Assembly (NCBI RefSeq): GCF_014651015.1
Contig: NZ_BMWB01000003.1
Span: 399,290-463,289, forward strand
Source: Streptomyces xantholiticus
Lineage (GTDB): Bacteria > Actinomycetota > Actinomycetes > Streptomycetales > Streptomycetaceae
DNA length: 64,000 nucleotides
Direction: 5' to 3'
The position numbers and the translations under genes were made by a program. Positions 35,004-47,883 of this stretch are shown piece by piece. Position 1 is the stretch's first letter, and each line of letters begins with the position of its first letter. The notes under the pieces were generated by a model. The model worked only from the letters and a program-made list of their open reading frames with translations, ran no database searches and was not told where the DNA came from.

Positions 35004-35858
35004 ATGCAGGGCACGGTCGAGGGATTCGGCTACGGGCTGGTCACCCCGGTGGCGGCGTACTTGATGGCGTGCCTCGGTGGCGCCCTCGGGCTGCGCTGCA
35101 CCACCAGGTCCCTGCGCGGCGCCGGCTCGTTCCGTCCGGGCTGGCTCGTGCTCGGCGCGACCGCCATCGGCTCGGGCATATGGAGCATGCACTTCATCGC
35201 CATGATGGGCTTCACCGTCGAGGAGACGCCCATCGGCTACGACAAGGCGACGACCTTCGCCAGCCTGGCCGTCGGAATCCTGATGGTCGGCATCGGGATC
35301 TTCATCGTCGGTCACCGCGGCGCCACCAGGATGTCCCTGGTCACCGGCGGGACGATCACCGGACTCGGAGTGGCGTCCATGCACTACCTCGGCATGGCCG
35401 GGATGCGGCTCCGGGGCAGCCTCGAGTACGAGACCCTCACCGTCGCCCTCTCCGTGGTGATCGCCGTGGTCGCGGCGACCACGGCCCTGTGGGCGGCGGT
35501 GTCGGTGCACGGATTCCTGGCGAGCCTGGGCGCCGGCCTCGTGATGGGCCTCGCGGTGAGCGGTATGCACTACACCGGGATGGCCGCCGTGCGGGTCCAC
35601 GTCCATGACGTGGTCGACGTCGCGGTCGGCGGGGACCCGCCCACAGCCCTCCTCGCTCCCATGCTGGTCGGGCCCGCGGCGTTCCTGCTGCTCGCCGGTG
35701 TCGTGGTGATGTTCGACCCGCTCGTGCTGACGGGCGGAGAGCGGCACGGGCATGCGTATCGCGCCAGAGCTCCGCGGCGCGGCGGGCCGGTGGCGACGGC
35801 CGCCCGGGCCGCGGGCCGGAGCGCGCGCCGCAGTCACTTCGGGACGGACCGCTCCTGA
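35004..35858 (+). CDS. MHYT-domain membrane sensor protein
   Basis: The 284-residue protein has seven predicted transmembrane helices and three MHYT-type motifs: SMHFIAMMG, SMHYLGMAG and GMHYTGMAA. MHYT domains are proposed to bind copper and sense diatomic gases such as O2, CO or NO. In many bacteria they precede GGDEF/EAL domains. Here the protein ends with a short basic tail and no output domain, so it is a stand-alone sensor or needs a partner. ATG 35004 has only a weak ribosome site. Confidence 0.88.
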   Translation: MQGTVEGFGYGLVTPVAAYLMACLGGALGLRCTTRSLRGAGSFRPGWLVLGATAIGSGIWSMHFIAMMGFTVEETPIGYDKATTFASLAVGILMVGIGIFIVGHRGATRMSLVTGGTITGLGVASMHYLGMAGMRLRGSLEYETLTVALSVVIAVVAATTALWAAVSVHGFLASLGAGLVMGLAVSGMHYTGMAAVRVHVHDVVDVAVGGDPPTALLAPMLVGPAAFLLLAGVVVMFDPLVLTGGERHGHAYRARAPRRGGPVATAARAAGRSARRSHFGTDRS

Positions 35859-35889
35859 GCCGGCCCGTCCGCAGCCGTTCGGGACCCGT

Positions 35890-35912
35890 CTGTCAGTGGT
35901 GGGTCGTACGGT
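35890..35912 (+). promoter_or_regulatory. RecA-NDp/PafBC-type promoter of uvrB
   Basis: CTGTCAGTG (35890-35898), 8 bases, TACGGT (35907-35912), then 6 bases to the ATG at 35919. This is one of the best matches in the window and predicts a leaderless mRNA. Confidence 0.75.
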
Positions 35913-35918
35913 TGTTGC

Positions 35919-38045
<2,127 letters not shown>

Positions 38046-38123
38046 GGCGGTTGTGCGGGGCGTGACGGCCGCGCACATCGGGTGTGTTGCAAGACCGACA
38101 CAAAAACGGGCGACCGCGCCGCG

Positions 38124-38146
38124 CTGTCGGTGCGACTGCGTAGGGT
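38124..38146 (+). promoter_or_regulatory. RecA-NDp/PafBC-type promoter of terD
   Basis: CTGTCGGTG (38124-38132), 8 bases, TAGGGT (38141-38146). The -10 is an exact TAGGGT and the -35 matches at 8 of 9 positions. The leader would be about 45 bases, with a GAAGGGGA ribosome site. Confidence 0.7.
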
Positions 38147-38198
38147 GCTGGAGAACCGCACACATGGGCGGTGGCAATTCGCGAGAAGGGGACAGCGC

Positions 38199-38777
38199 GT
38201 GACGGTCAACATGACCAAGGGCCAGGCCATCAGCCTGCAGAAGAGTGACGGGGGTACTCTCACGGCCGTGCGGATGGGCCTCGGCTGGCAAGCGGCGCCC
38301 CGCCGCGGTCTGTTCGGCTCGCGCACCCGTGAGGTCGACCTGGATGCCTCCGCGGTGCTGTTCGCCGACAAGCAGCCGGTGGACGTGGTCTTCTTCCGCC
38401 ACCTCGTCAGCGACGACGGCTCGGTCAAGCACACCGGCGACAACCTGGTCGGCGGCGCCGGTTCCGGCGGCGACGACGAGGCGATCCTCGTCGACCTTCA
38501 GCGGGTGCCGGTCCACATCGACCAGATCGTCTTCACGGTGAACTCGTTCACCGGCCAGACGTTCCAGGAGGTGCAGAACGCCTTCTGCCGCATCGTCGAC
38601 GAGACCAACGGCCAGGAGCTCGCCCGCTACACCCTCGACGGCGGTGGCCAGTACACCGCGCAGATCATGGCGAAGGTGCACCGCGCAGGCGGCGGCTGGC
38701 AGATGACCGCCCTCGGCAACCCGGCCAACGGCCGTACGTTCCAGGACCTGATGCCGGCCATCCTGCCGCACCTGTAG
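38199..38777 (+). CDS. terD: TerD family stress protein
   Basis: The 192-residue cytoplasmic protein has a single TerD domain, beginning MTVNMTKGQAISLQKSDGG, with the Ca2+-binding type acidic motifs DLDASAVLF and HTGDNLVGGAGSGGDDE (about residues 45-90) and the C-terminal ELARYTLDGGGQYTA block. TerD proteins are linked to tellurite resistance, phage inhibition and, in Streptomyces, calcium-dependent differentiation. GTG 38199 follows GAGAAGGGGA. The next gene encodes a second TerD-like protein, so the two likely act together. The damage-type promoter upstream is unusual for the family. Confidence 0.92.
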   Translation: MTVNMTKGQAISLQKSDGGTLTAVRMGLGWQAAPRRGLFGSRTREVDLDASAVLFADKQPVDVVFFRHLVSDDGSVKHTGDNLVGGAGSGGDDEAILVDLQRVPVHIDQIVFTVNSFTGQTFQEVQNAFCRIVDETNGQELARYTLDGGGQYTAQIMAKVHRAGGGWQMTALGNPANGRTFQDLMPAILPHL

Positions 38778-38802
38778 GCACGGCGGCAGACCCAGTCGCA
38801 CC

Positions 38803-38835
38803 GCAGCTCCCGGAGGCACAGCCGCCGGGAGCTGC
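38803..38835 (+). terminator. Intercistronic hairpin after terD
   Basis: Perfect 11-bp stem (38803-38813 with 38825-38835) between terD and the hybrid gene. No T tract follows, so it may attenuate rather than end transcription. Confidence 0.6.
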
Positions 38836-38878
38836 CCGCGTACCAACCGCACACAGCAGAGCACGAGGGGACAGAGCG

Positions 38879-40831
38879 ATGACGGCCGAGCTGGTCCGGG
38901 GGCAGAACCACCCCCTGCCCGACACCCGACTCGAGATCCGGGTGTCGGCCGGTCATCCGGTCGTCGCCTGCGTCACTTGCTCCGGCGAGCAGGGAACCGT
39001 GCGCGAGGAGTGGGTGGCCCACCCCGGAGTGCCGGCCGTCCCCGGCGTCGAGGTGCCGGGGCGGGCCGAGCAGTCGCCCCGCTTCGCCGTCGACCTGGCC
39101 GCGGTGCCGGCGGAGGTGCAGCAGGTCAACGTGCTGCTCGCGCTACCGGAGGGAACCGGTGGCCCCGACCGCTTCGGGGCCACCGCGGCCCCGTTCCTCG
39201 CGGTCAGCGGCCAGGACGGTTCCGAGGTCGCCAGCTTCACCATCACCGGCCTGGACAGCGAGACCGCGCTCGTCGCGGTCGAGCTGTACCGCCGCCAGGG
39301 CGCATGGAAGGTGCGGGCGGTGGGGCAGGGCTATGCGGGAGGGCTCGCCCAGCTCCTGTCCGACCAGGGCATGGCAGGGGCCGCAGGGACGGCGGCGGTC
39401 ATCCAACAGGCGGCCGTGCCGCGCACGCACCGCGCGGAGCCCGCCCGGCTGACCACTGCCGCCGATGCCGCGGGCGCGGCGTTCGGCCCGGATCAGCCGT
39501 CCCCGGCGGACTGTGCCCTCTCCGGCGGCCTCACCGGACCCGAGGCCGCCGCGACAGGCACTCCCGCGCAGCAGACGCCCACTCCCGACGAGGCCCCGCA
39601 GATGCCTGCCGGCCCCATCAACTACGCGCACCCGCGCAGGCAGTCGGCGCCGCCCCCGCCGGCTCCGGCCGCCGCACCGGCGGAGCCCGGCCGTCCGGCC
39701 GCCCCGGTTGCCGGCGACGCCAGCGGCTGGTCCATGGAGGAGCGCCTCTACAACCAGGTCTGGGGCATGTTCGAGGACCTTGCCCGGACCGTCGCCGCCT
39801 ACCGCAGCGCCGTCGAGTTCGCCGAGTCCCGGATGGACAAGGAGCTGGACCACGTCCTGTCCGACCCGCGCAGCCGAATCGGCAGCACCGGGGACGCCGC
39901 CAGGGCCGCGGCACGCGCGAAGTGCGAGCAGCTGACCGACCAGGCACGCCAGGCCCTCGACCGTGATCTGGCCCAGCTGACCGCGGAGTCGGAGGTCGTC
40001 GAGCCGGCACTGCCGCCAGCCTTCGCCCGCTGGGACAACCCCTGCTGGCATGCCTACCGGGTCCCCATGGAGGTCCCCATGGCACTGCGCCTCGGTGACC
40101 TCCATCTCCCGGAGAGCCCCGAGCTGCGCATCCCGTGCCTGGTGCGGCTGCCGCTCGAGCGCGGTCTGTGGGTGGACAGCGGACGCTCCAGCTCGGATGC
40201 CGCGCTGGCGGTGGACGAGGCGCAGTTGCGCCGGCTCGCCACCGACTCGGCGGTCGCGCTCGCCGCCCGCCTTCTCGCGGTGTATCCACCCGGGGAGTTC
40301 AGCGTCCATGCGATCGACCCGGCGGGCACGGCCGCCGCTTCACTGGCGCCGCTGGTCGATTCAGGGGCCCTGACCGGCCCGCCGGCCGCCGGTGCGCAGG
40401 GCGTGAGCGCCGTGCTCGCCAAGCTCACCGAGCGGGTCGACCTGGTGACTATGGCGGTGCGCGGCGGCGCCGCCGACGCCCTCCCGTCCGACCTCGACAC
40501 CGGCGAACAGCTGCTGATCGTCAACGACTTCCCGCACGGCTTCGACGACCGCGCGGTCAACCAGCTGCGCTACCTGGCGGACGAGGGCCCGGCCGTAGGC
40601 GTCCACCTGCTGATGGTGGCGGACCGTGAGGACGCCACCGCGTACGGCCCGGTGCTCGACCCGCTGTGGCGCTCTTTGCTGCGTGTCACACCGGTCCCCG
40701 ACGACCACCTGGCCGACCCTTGGGTGCGTCATGCGTGGACGTACGAGCCGCTCGCGGTGCCGCCCGGCAGCGATGTGCTGCGCCAGGTGCTGACCCGGGT
40801 GACGGAAGCCCGACGGTCCTGGCGCCGCTGA
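38879..40831 (+). CDS. TerD-like/FtsK-associated hybrid protein
   Basis: The 650-residue protein is a fusion. Residues about 1-165 form a TerD-like beta-sandwich (FAVDLAAVPAEVQQVNVLLAL, TALVAVELYRRQGAWKVRAV). A Pro/Ala-rich linker (about 200-280) and a helical segment (about 285-375) follow. The last part (about 385-650) resembles the module that precedes the ATPase in large FtsK/SpoIIIE-like stress proteins: RLPLERGLWVDSG, FSVHAIDPAGTAAASLAPL, LLIVNDFPHGFDDRAVNQL, GPAVGVHLLMVAD. I find no Walker A motif, so the ATPase itself is missing. Domain assignment of the C-terminal half is by eye. It follows terD by 101 bases. Confidence 0.7.
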   Translation: MTAELVRGQNHPLPDTRLEIRVSAGHPVVACVTCSGEQGTVREEWVAHPGVPAVPGVEVPGRAEQSPRFAVDLAAVPAEVQQVNVLLALPEGTGGPDRFGATAAPFLAVSGQDGSEVASFTITGLDSETALVAVELYRRQGAWKVRAVGQGYAGGLAQLLSDQGMAGAAGTAAVIQQAAVPRTHRAEPARLTTAADAAGAAFGPDQPSPADCALSGGLTGPEAAATGTPAQQTPTPDEAPQMPAGPINYAHPRRQSAPPPPAPAAAPAEPGRPAAPVAGDASGWSMEERLYNQVWGMFEDLARTVAAYRSAVEFAESRMDKELDHVLSDPRSRIGSTGDAARAAARAKCEQLTDQARQALDRDLAQLTAESEVVEPALPPAFARWDNPCWHAYRVPMEVPMALRLGDLHLPESPELRIPCLVRLPLERGLWVDSGRSSSDAALAVDEAQLRRLATDSAVALAARLLAVYPPGEFSVHAIDPAGTAAASLAPLVDSGALTGPPAAGAQGVSAVLAKLTERVDLVTMAVRGGAADALPSDLDTGEQLLIVNDFPHGFDDRAVNQLRYLADEGPAVGVHLLMVADREDATAYGPVLDPLWRSLLRVTPVPDDHLADPWVRHAWTYEPLAVPPGSDVLRQVLTRVTEARRSWRR

Positions 40832-40870
40832 TCCCGGCATCACTTCCTTCGAACACGGTTGACCAGGTGA

Positions 40871-40931
40871 TTTGAGCACCGCTTTACCTTTTCCTTTACC
40901 TTTACTTGGTCTTTCATGTACCGTTCTTTAC
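40871..40931 (+). promoter_or_regulatory. AT-rich pyrimidine tract with direct repeats before the riboswitch
   Basis: About 60 unusually AT-rich bases include a direct repeat (CTTTACCTTTTC then CTTTACCTTTAC). TTACCT-N17-TACCGT within it is a possible promoter for the riboswitch and terC. The composition contrasts sharply with the region. Confidence 0.4.
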
Positions 40932-41037
40932 GCGGAGGGGAGTACTCCCGATTCGCGGCGTGCCCGTCAGTACGGACAGACAGACAAGTCCCGGGGCGCC
41001 GGCCCGCGGTGGAGACCGCCCGGGTGGAGGAGACCTC
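40932..41037 (+). promoter_or_regulatory. yybP-ykoY manganese riboswitch before terC
   Basis: The leader has the landmarks of this class in order: GGGGAGTA (40937-40944) after a GC helix, GTCAGTACGG in the middle, then GGTGGAGACCGCC and a final GGAGGAGACCTCC. The class senses Mn2+ and commonly precedes TerC-family genes. The ribosome site CCGGAGG and GTG lie 35-47 bases further on, so it could control translation. Assignment is by motif memory. Confidence 0.75.
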
Positions 41038-41083
41038 CGGCAGCGACGACGCTGATCAGTAGCCGTACGACGCCGGAGGCGCA

Positions 41084-42073
41084 GTGGACGTTTCAATGAC
41101 CCTCTGGGTGCTGACCATTCTCGGTCTCGGCGCCCTCATCGCGGTCGACTTCTTCATCGGGCGCAAGCCCCACGACGTGTCGATCAAGGAAGCCGGCATC
41201 TGGACCGTGGTCTGGATCGTGCTGGCGGCACTCTTCGGCCTCGGCCTGCTGTTCGCCGGCGAGAGCCAGGCGTCGGGCGAGTTCTTCGCGGGCTTCATCA
41301 CGGAGAAGTCGCTGAGTGTCGACAACCTCTTCGTCTTCGTCCTGATCATGGCCAAGTTCGCGGTGCCGTCGCATCTCCAGCAGCGGGTGTTGCTCATCGG
41401 CGTGCTGATCGCTCTGGTGCTGCGTGCCATCTTCATCGCCGCCGGTGCGGCCATCATCGCCAGCTTCTCCTGGGTCTTCTACATCTTCGGCGCGTTCCTG
41501 ATCTACACCGCCTGGAAGCTCATCCAGGAGGCGCGCTCCGACGAGGAGGAGGACGAGTTCGAGGAGAACAGGCTCCTCAAGTCGATCGAGCACCGCTTCG
41601 GCGTCGCCGACAAGTACCACGGCACCAAGCTCTTCATCCGCAACAACGGCAAGCGCGTCCTGACGCCGCTGATGGTGGTCATGCTCGCCATCGGCACCAC
41701 CGATGTGCTCTTCGCGCTGGACTCCATCCCCGCGATCTTCGGCCTCACCCATGACCCGTACATCGTCTTCACCGCCAACGCGTTCGCCCTCATGGGGCTG
41801 CGGCAGCTGTACTTCCTCATCGGCGGACTGCTGAGGAAGCTGGTCCACCTGAGCTACGGCCTGTCGGTGATCCTCGGCTTCATCGGTGTGAAGCTGGTGC
41901 TGCACGCTCTGCACGAGAGCGGGGTGCACGTCCCCGAGATCTCCATCCCGGTCTCGCTGGCCGTCATCTGCGGTGTCCTCGTCATCACGACGATCACCAG
42001 CCTGATCGCCTCCAAGAAGCAGGCGGAGCGGGAAGCTGCGGACGCCGCGGAGAAGGACAGCGTCAAGGTCTGA
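41084..42073 (+). CDS. TerC family integral membrane protein, probable Mn2+ exporter
   Basis: The 329-residue protein has about eight transmembrane helices and the TerC acidic residues within membranes: IAVDFFIG, SVDNLFVF and TTDVLFALDSIPAIF. A charged cytoplasmic loop (DEEEDEFEENRLL, about 148-160) splits the two halves. TerC relatives such as Alx, MeeF and MeeY export manganese and help load it onto secreted enzymes; the Mn riboswitch upstream supports that role here. GTG 41084 follows CCGGAGG. It has its own control region, so it need not be co-expressed with the TerD genes. Confidence 0.92.
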   Translation: MDVSMTLWVLTILGLGALIAVDFFIGRKPHDVSIKEAGIWTVVWIVLAALFGLGLLFAGESQASGEFFAGFITEKSLSVDNLFVFVLIMAKFAVPSHLQQRVLLIGVLIALVLRAIFIAAGAAIIASFSWVFYIFGAFLIYTAWKLIQEARSDEEEDEFEENRLLKSIEHRFGVADKYHGTKLFIRNNGKRVLTPLMVVMLAIGTTDVLFALDSIPAIFGLTHDPYIVFTANAFALMGLRQLYFLIGGLLRKLVHLSYGLSVILGFIGVKLVLHALHESGVHVPEISIPVSLAVICGVLVITTITSLIASKKQAEREAADAAEKDSVKV

Positions 42074-42117
42074 CGGGCCGGGCGGCCGGCGGCCGCGCGA
42101 TGCGTGAACAGCACTCC

Positions 42118-42157
42118 ACCGGCGGGTGCGGACGGCAGGACGTCCGCACCCGCCGGT
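42118..42157 (+). terminator. terC terminator
   Basis: A 17-bp perfect stem (42118-42134 with 42141-42157) and a 6-base loop lie 44 bases after the stop codon, followed by ACTTCAT. Confidence 0.85.
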
Positions 42158-42320
42158 ACTTCATGCCACGGCGAGCACCGGTCCTCGACGGCACCGGCTT
42201 CGAATACCGTGGCGTACCACCATCGGCGGCAGCCGGACGTACGCCTGGAAAACCAGCAGCACCGGAAGCTCGAAGCACAAGCAGTACCCGAAGCCCGCAT
42301 CCCGCAGACCCGAGGAAGTG

Positions 42321-43031
42321 ATGGCCATCCTCATCCGCAGAGGCGTGAAGGACACCGACGCCACGACCGAGCCCGCGCTGCGCCTCGACCGGTTTGTGGC
42401 GCCGCCCAAGGCCGCCGTCCTGCTGCTGCACGGCGGCCGCGCCGACGCCCTGGAGCCGCCGCCGGCGCTGAACCTGCCCGGCGCACGGATGCGGCCCTTC
42501 GCCCGGTCCCTCTCCCGCGCCACCGCCGAGCAGGGAATCGCGCTCGGCAGGGTCCGCTATGCATACCGGGGGTGGAACGGCCCACGCGCCGACGCGGGCC
42601 GCGACGCGCTGCGGGCGCTCGACGAACTGGCCGCTGTCACCGGGCCCGTGCCCACCGTCCTGGTCGGCCACTCGATGGGCGGCCGCGCCGCACTGCATGC
42701 CGCCGGTCACTCCCTGGTGTCGGCCGTGGTCGGGCTAGCCCCCTGGTGCCCTGCCGGAGAGCCGGTGGAACATCTGACCGGCAAACGGATCGTGCTGTTG
42801 CACGGCGACCGCGACCGGGTCACCGATCCCCGTGAGAGCTGGGCCTTCGCCGCCCGCGCCCGCGCCGCAGGGGCGGAGGTCCGCGCGCTCTCGATGCCCG
42901 GCGGCGACCACGCGATGCTGCGTGGCGCCGCCGACTGGCACACGCTGACCACCGAGACGGTCATGGGCCTGCTGGGCCTGGGGGAGTTCCCGCCGCGCCG
43001 TGCGGGCACCTTCGTGCCCGTGGAGCGCTGA
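42321..43031 (+). CDS. Alpha/beta hydrolase (dienelactone hydrolase-like)
   Basis: The 236-residue enzyme has an alpha/beta hydrolase core: AVLLLHGG for the oxyanion region, the nucleophile elbow GHSMGG, the acid strand RIVLLHGDRDRVTDP, and the catalytic His in MPGGDHAML. The triad is thus Ser, Asp and His in the usual order. ATG 42321 follows CGAGGAAG. It converges on the metallo-hydrolase gene with a 19-base gap. The substrate is unknown. Confidence 0.86.
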   Translation: MAILIRRGVKDTDATTEPALRLDRFVAPPKAAVLLLHGGRADALEPPPALNLPGARMRPFARSLSRATAEQGIALGRVRYAYRGWNGPRADAGRDALRALDELAAVTGPVPTVLVGHSMGGRAALHAAGHSLVSAVVGLAPWCPAGEPVEHLTGKRIVLLHGDRDRVTDPRESWAFAARARAAGAEVRALSMPGGDHAMLRGAADWHTLTTETVMGLLGLGEFPPRRAGTFVPVER

Positions 43032-43050
43032 GGACCGCGGGGCGGAGCAC

Positions 43051-43707
43051 CTACCAGCCGCGCTCGCGCCACTCCGCCAGGTGGGGCCGCTCCTCGCCCA
43101 GGGTGGTGTCCTTGCCGTGCCCCGGGTAGACCCATGTCTCGTCGGGAAGCGCGGCGAAGAGCTTCTCCTCCACGCCGTCCAGCAGGCTGGTGAACGCCTG
43201 CGGGTCCTTACGGGTGTTGCCCACACCGCCCGGGAACAGGCAGTCGCCGGTGAAGACGTGCGGGTGCCCGTGGGGGTCGTCGTAGACGAGAACGATCGAT
43301 CCCGGGGTGTGGCCCACCAGATGACGGGCGGTCAGCTCCACGCGTCCCACCCGGATCGTGTCGCCGTCGTCGACCGGTACGTCGGTCGGGACGGGGATGC
43401 CCTCCGCGTCGTGACGGCCGGCGTAGGTGCGGGCACCGGTCGCCCTGACCACGTCGTCCAGCGCCTGCCAGTGGTCGCCGTGCCGGTGCGTCGTGACGAC
43501 GGAGGCGATGGAGTCGTCGCCGATCAGCTGCAGCAGCGTGTCCGGCTCGGCCGCCGCGTCGATCAGCAGCTGCTCACCGGTGGCCCGGCAGCGCAGCAGG
43601 TAGGCGTTGTTGTCCATCGGCCCGACCGCGACCTTGGAGATCATCAGGTCGGCGAGCTCGTGCACGTCCGCCGGGCCGCCGACCTTCACAGCTCCGCTGT
43701 ATGTCAT
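43051..43707 (-). CDS. MBL-fold metallo-hydrolase (glyoxalase II-like)
   Basis: The 218-residue enzyme has the metallo-beta-lactamase metal motif THRHGDHW near residue 71, HLVGHTPGSIVL, FTGDCLFPGGVG, and the last histidine in VYPGHGKDTTLG. This arrangement matches the glyoxalase II/hydroxyacylglutathione hydrolase-like group; in an organism using mycothiol the thiol would differ. The -10 TAGGCT at 43715-43720 lies 7 bases before the start, so the mRNA may be leaderless. The upstream gene is the mycothiol-type isomerase, 20 bases away. Confidence 0.88.
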   Translation of the reverse strand: MTYSGAVKVGGPADVHELADLMISKVAVGPMDNNAYLLRCRATGEQLLIDAAAEPDTLLQLIGDDSIASVVTTHRHGDHWQALDDVVRATGARTYAGRHDAEGIPVPTDVPVDDGDTIRVGRVELTARHLVGHTPGSIVLVYDDPHGHPHVFTGDCLFPGGVGNTRKDPQAFTSLLDGVEEKLFAALPDETWVYPGHGKDTTLGEERPHLAEWRERGW

Positions 43708-43714
43708 GTGTCTC

Positions 43715-43720
43715 AGCCTA
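43715..43720 (-). promoter_or_regulatory. -10 element for leaderless MBL-hydrolase transcript
   Basis: TAGGCT on the minus strand ends 7 bases before the ATG at 43707. It sits in the 20-base gap after the isomerase gene. Confidence 0.45.
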
Positions 43721-43727
43721 TAGCGGC

Positions 43728-44411
43728 CTACAGCGCGGGCAGGACGGGAAGCGGGCCCCCGGCGCACTCCAGGGCCGACCCGTCGCGGCGGCCCGAGAGC
43801 CAGCCCAGTACATCGGCGGGGGAGCCGGAGACGGTGACGGGAGCGCCCTCCGTGCCGCCGGTCCGCCACTCGCCGTCGCCGGCGAGGACACGGGTCGGCG
43901 GGACGTCCGCGCGGCCGCTCCAGCGCTCCGCCAGGAACGCGGTCTCACGCTCGGTGAACTCCCGGGGCAGGTCCTCCAGCTCGTAGCCGACGCCGAGGTC
44001 GACGTGGTGCAGTTCGACCTCGACGAGGCGGCGGAAGGGCACGCGGGCCGCGCGGTCGGTCACACCGTTGCGCAGTTCGACGGTGCGCTCCCAGTCGCCC
44101 GGTGCGCCGCCCGCCTCCTGGAAGCGCGCCGCCGTGGCCCGCAGGTCGTCGAGCTGCTCCGAGAGCGGGCGCGGTGCATCACGCTCGATGTCGGCGTCGC
44201 GGGCCTCGCCTGTGACGTACATCGGGCGGCCCTCGAGAACATTTACGAGCGCGTCGGCGTTACGGGAGATGTGGGCAAGCACATGGCCGCGGGTCCAGGC
44301 CGGCAGCCGTGAGGGCTCGGCGACGGCAGCGTTGTCCCATCCGGCGGCTGCGGTGAGGAGCCGGTCCGTCGCTTCACGTACAGAGCGCAGGTCGCTCACG
44401 GGATCGATCAT
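43728..44411 (-). CDS. Maleylpyruvate isomerase family mycothiol-dependent enzyme
   Basis: The 227-residue protein has an N-terminal DinB/MDMPI four-helix domain (about 5-150) with [20 protein letters not shown], giving the first metal histidine, and [15 protein letters not shown] giving the others, plus a C-terminal MDMPI domain (about 160-227). Such enzymes use mycothiol as cofactor or substrate; the true substrate is usually unknown. A TAGGGT -10 lies 6 bases before the ATG. It is divergent from uvrA. Confidence 0.9.
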   Translation of the reverse strand: MIDPVSDLRSVREATDRLLTAAAGWDNAAVAEPSRLPAWTRGHVLAHISRNADALVNVLEGRPMYVTGEARDADIERDAPRPLSEQLDDLRATAARFQEAGGAPGDWERTVELRNGVTDRAARVPFRRLVEVELHHVDLGVGYELEDLPREFTERETAFLAERWSGRADVPPTRVLAGDGEWRTGGTEGAPVTVSGSPADVLGWLSGRRDGSALECAGGPLPVLPAL

Positions 44412-44417
44412 GTGGCG

Positions 44418-44423
44418 ACCCTA
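44418..44423 (-). promoter_or_regulatory. -10 element for leaderless isomerase transcript
   Basis: TAGGGT on the minus strand ends 6 bases before the ATG at 44411. No convincing -35 or damage-type motif precedes it. Confidence 0.45.
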
Positions 44424-44606
44424 GCGCCGCCCACTCGATCGGGTGAAGGTATCGGCACGCGTCCTGAAATCGAATGCGCGTGCTATACGCTCGGTGGAGG
44501 CATCCTTGAAAGTCAGGCATTCATCTTCTGGCCGCCCCCCAGGGCTGGGTCCCAGTCCGGGACGGGGGCTGTGCCTCCGCTTCTACTCAGAAAGGTGCGG
44601 ACCGGC

Positions 44607-47561
<2,955 letters not shown>

Positions 47562-47565
47562 CGAG

Positions 47566-47606
47566 CGGCTCCGCGGGGTGGCCGGCGTGGCCGCTGCGCG
47601 GAGCCG
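47566..47606 (+). terminator. uvrA terminator
   Basis: A 10-bp perfect outer stem (47566-47575 with 47597-47606, CGGCTCCGCG arm) with an inner GGCC pair, followed by TTTCCTCC, starts 5 bases after the uvrA stop. Confidence 0.8.
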
Positions 47607-47883
47607 TTTCCTCCTGCCCGTCCCTTTCCGCTGTCCCGATGTGCGGCTCCGGTGTGGCGGGCTCCGCCTCGGGCCTCGTTCCACGGGTCTCCCTGCCGCA
47701 AGCCCGAGGACCGGAGTCCGGGGCTTGCCCCGGTCCGGGAAGGGGCGGGTGGGGGACGGGCCCGCAGGCGCCGACGTCGCCCCGCGGACCCGCGCGGGGG
47801 CGGGGGGATCTCCGCCGGTATCGTCGCTTCTGTCAGTACAGGAGACACGCCGCACCCGCGACGACCCGAACCAGGGAGTTCCG
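47607..47883. other. Noncoding region between uvrA and the Rieske gene
   Basis: No gene is evident. A CCGGGGC-TT-GCCCCGG hairpin lies at 47718-47733. CTGTCAGTA at 47830-47838 resembles the -35 of the damage-type promoter, but no -10 follows at the right distance. Confidence 0.55.

Noticed and set aside
41870..41895. CTGTCGGTG inside terC
   Set aside because: It lies within coding sequence and is followed by CTTCAT instead of a TAnnnT element.
44412..44606. A LexA box or RecA-NDp motif before uvrA
   Set aside because: No GAAC-N4-GTTC palindrome and no TGTC(A/G)GTG-N8-TAnnnT was found by eye; TATACG near 44485 lacks a suitable -35.
47830..47850. CTGTCAGTA before the Rieske gene as another damage-type promoter
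   Set aside because: The bases at the -10 position read ACGCCG, which is not a -10.
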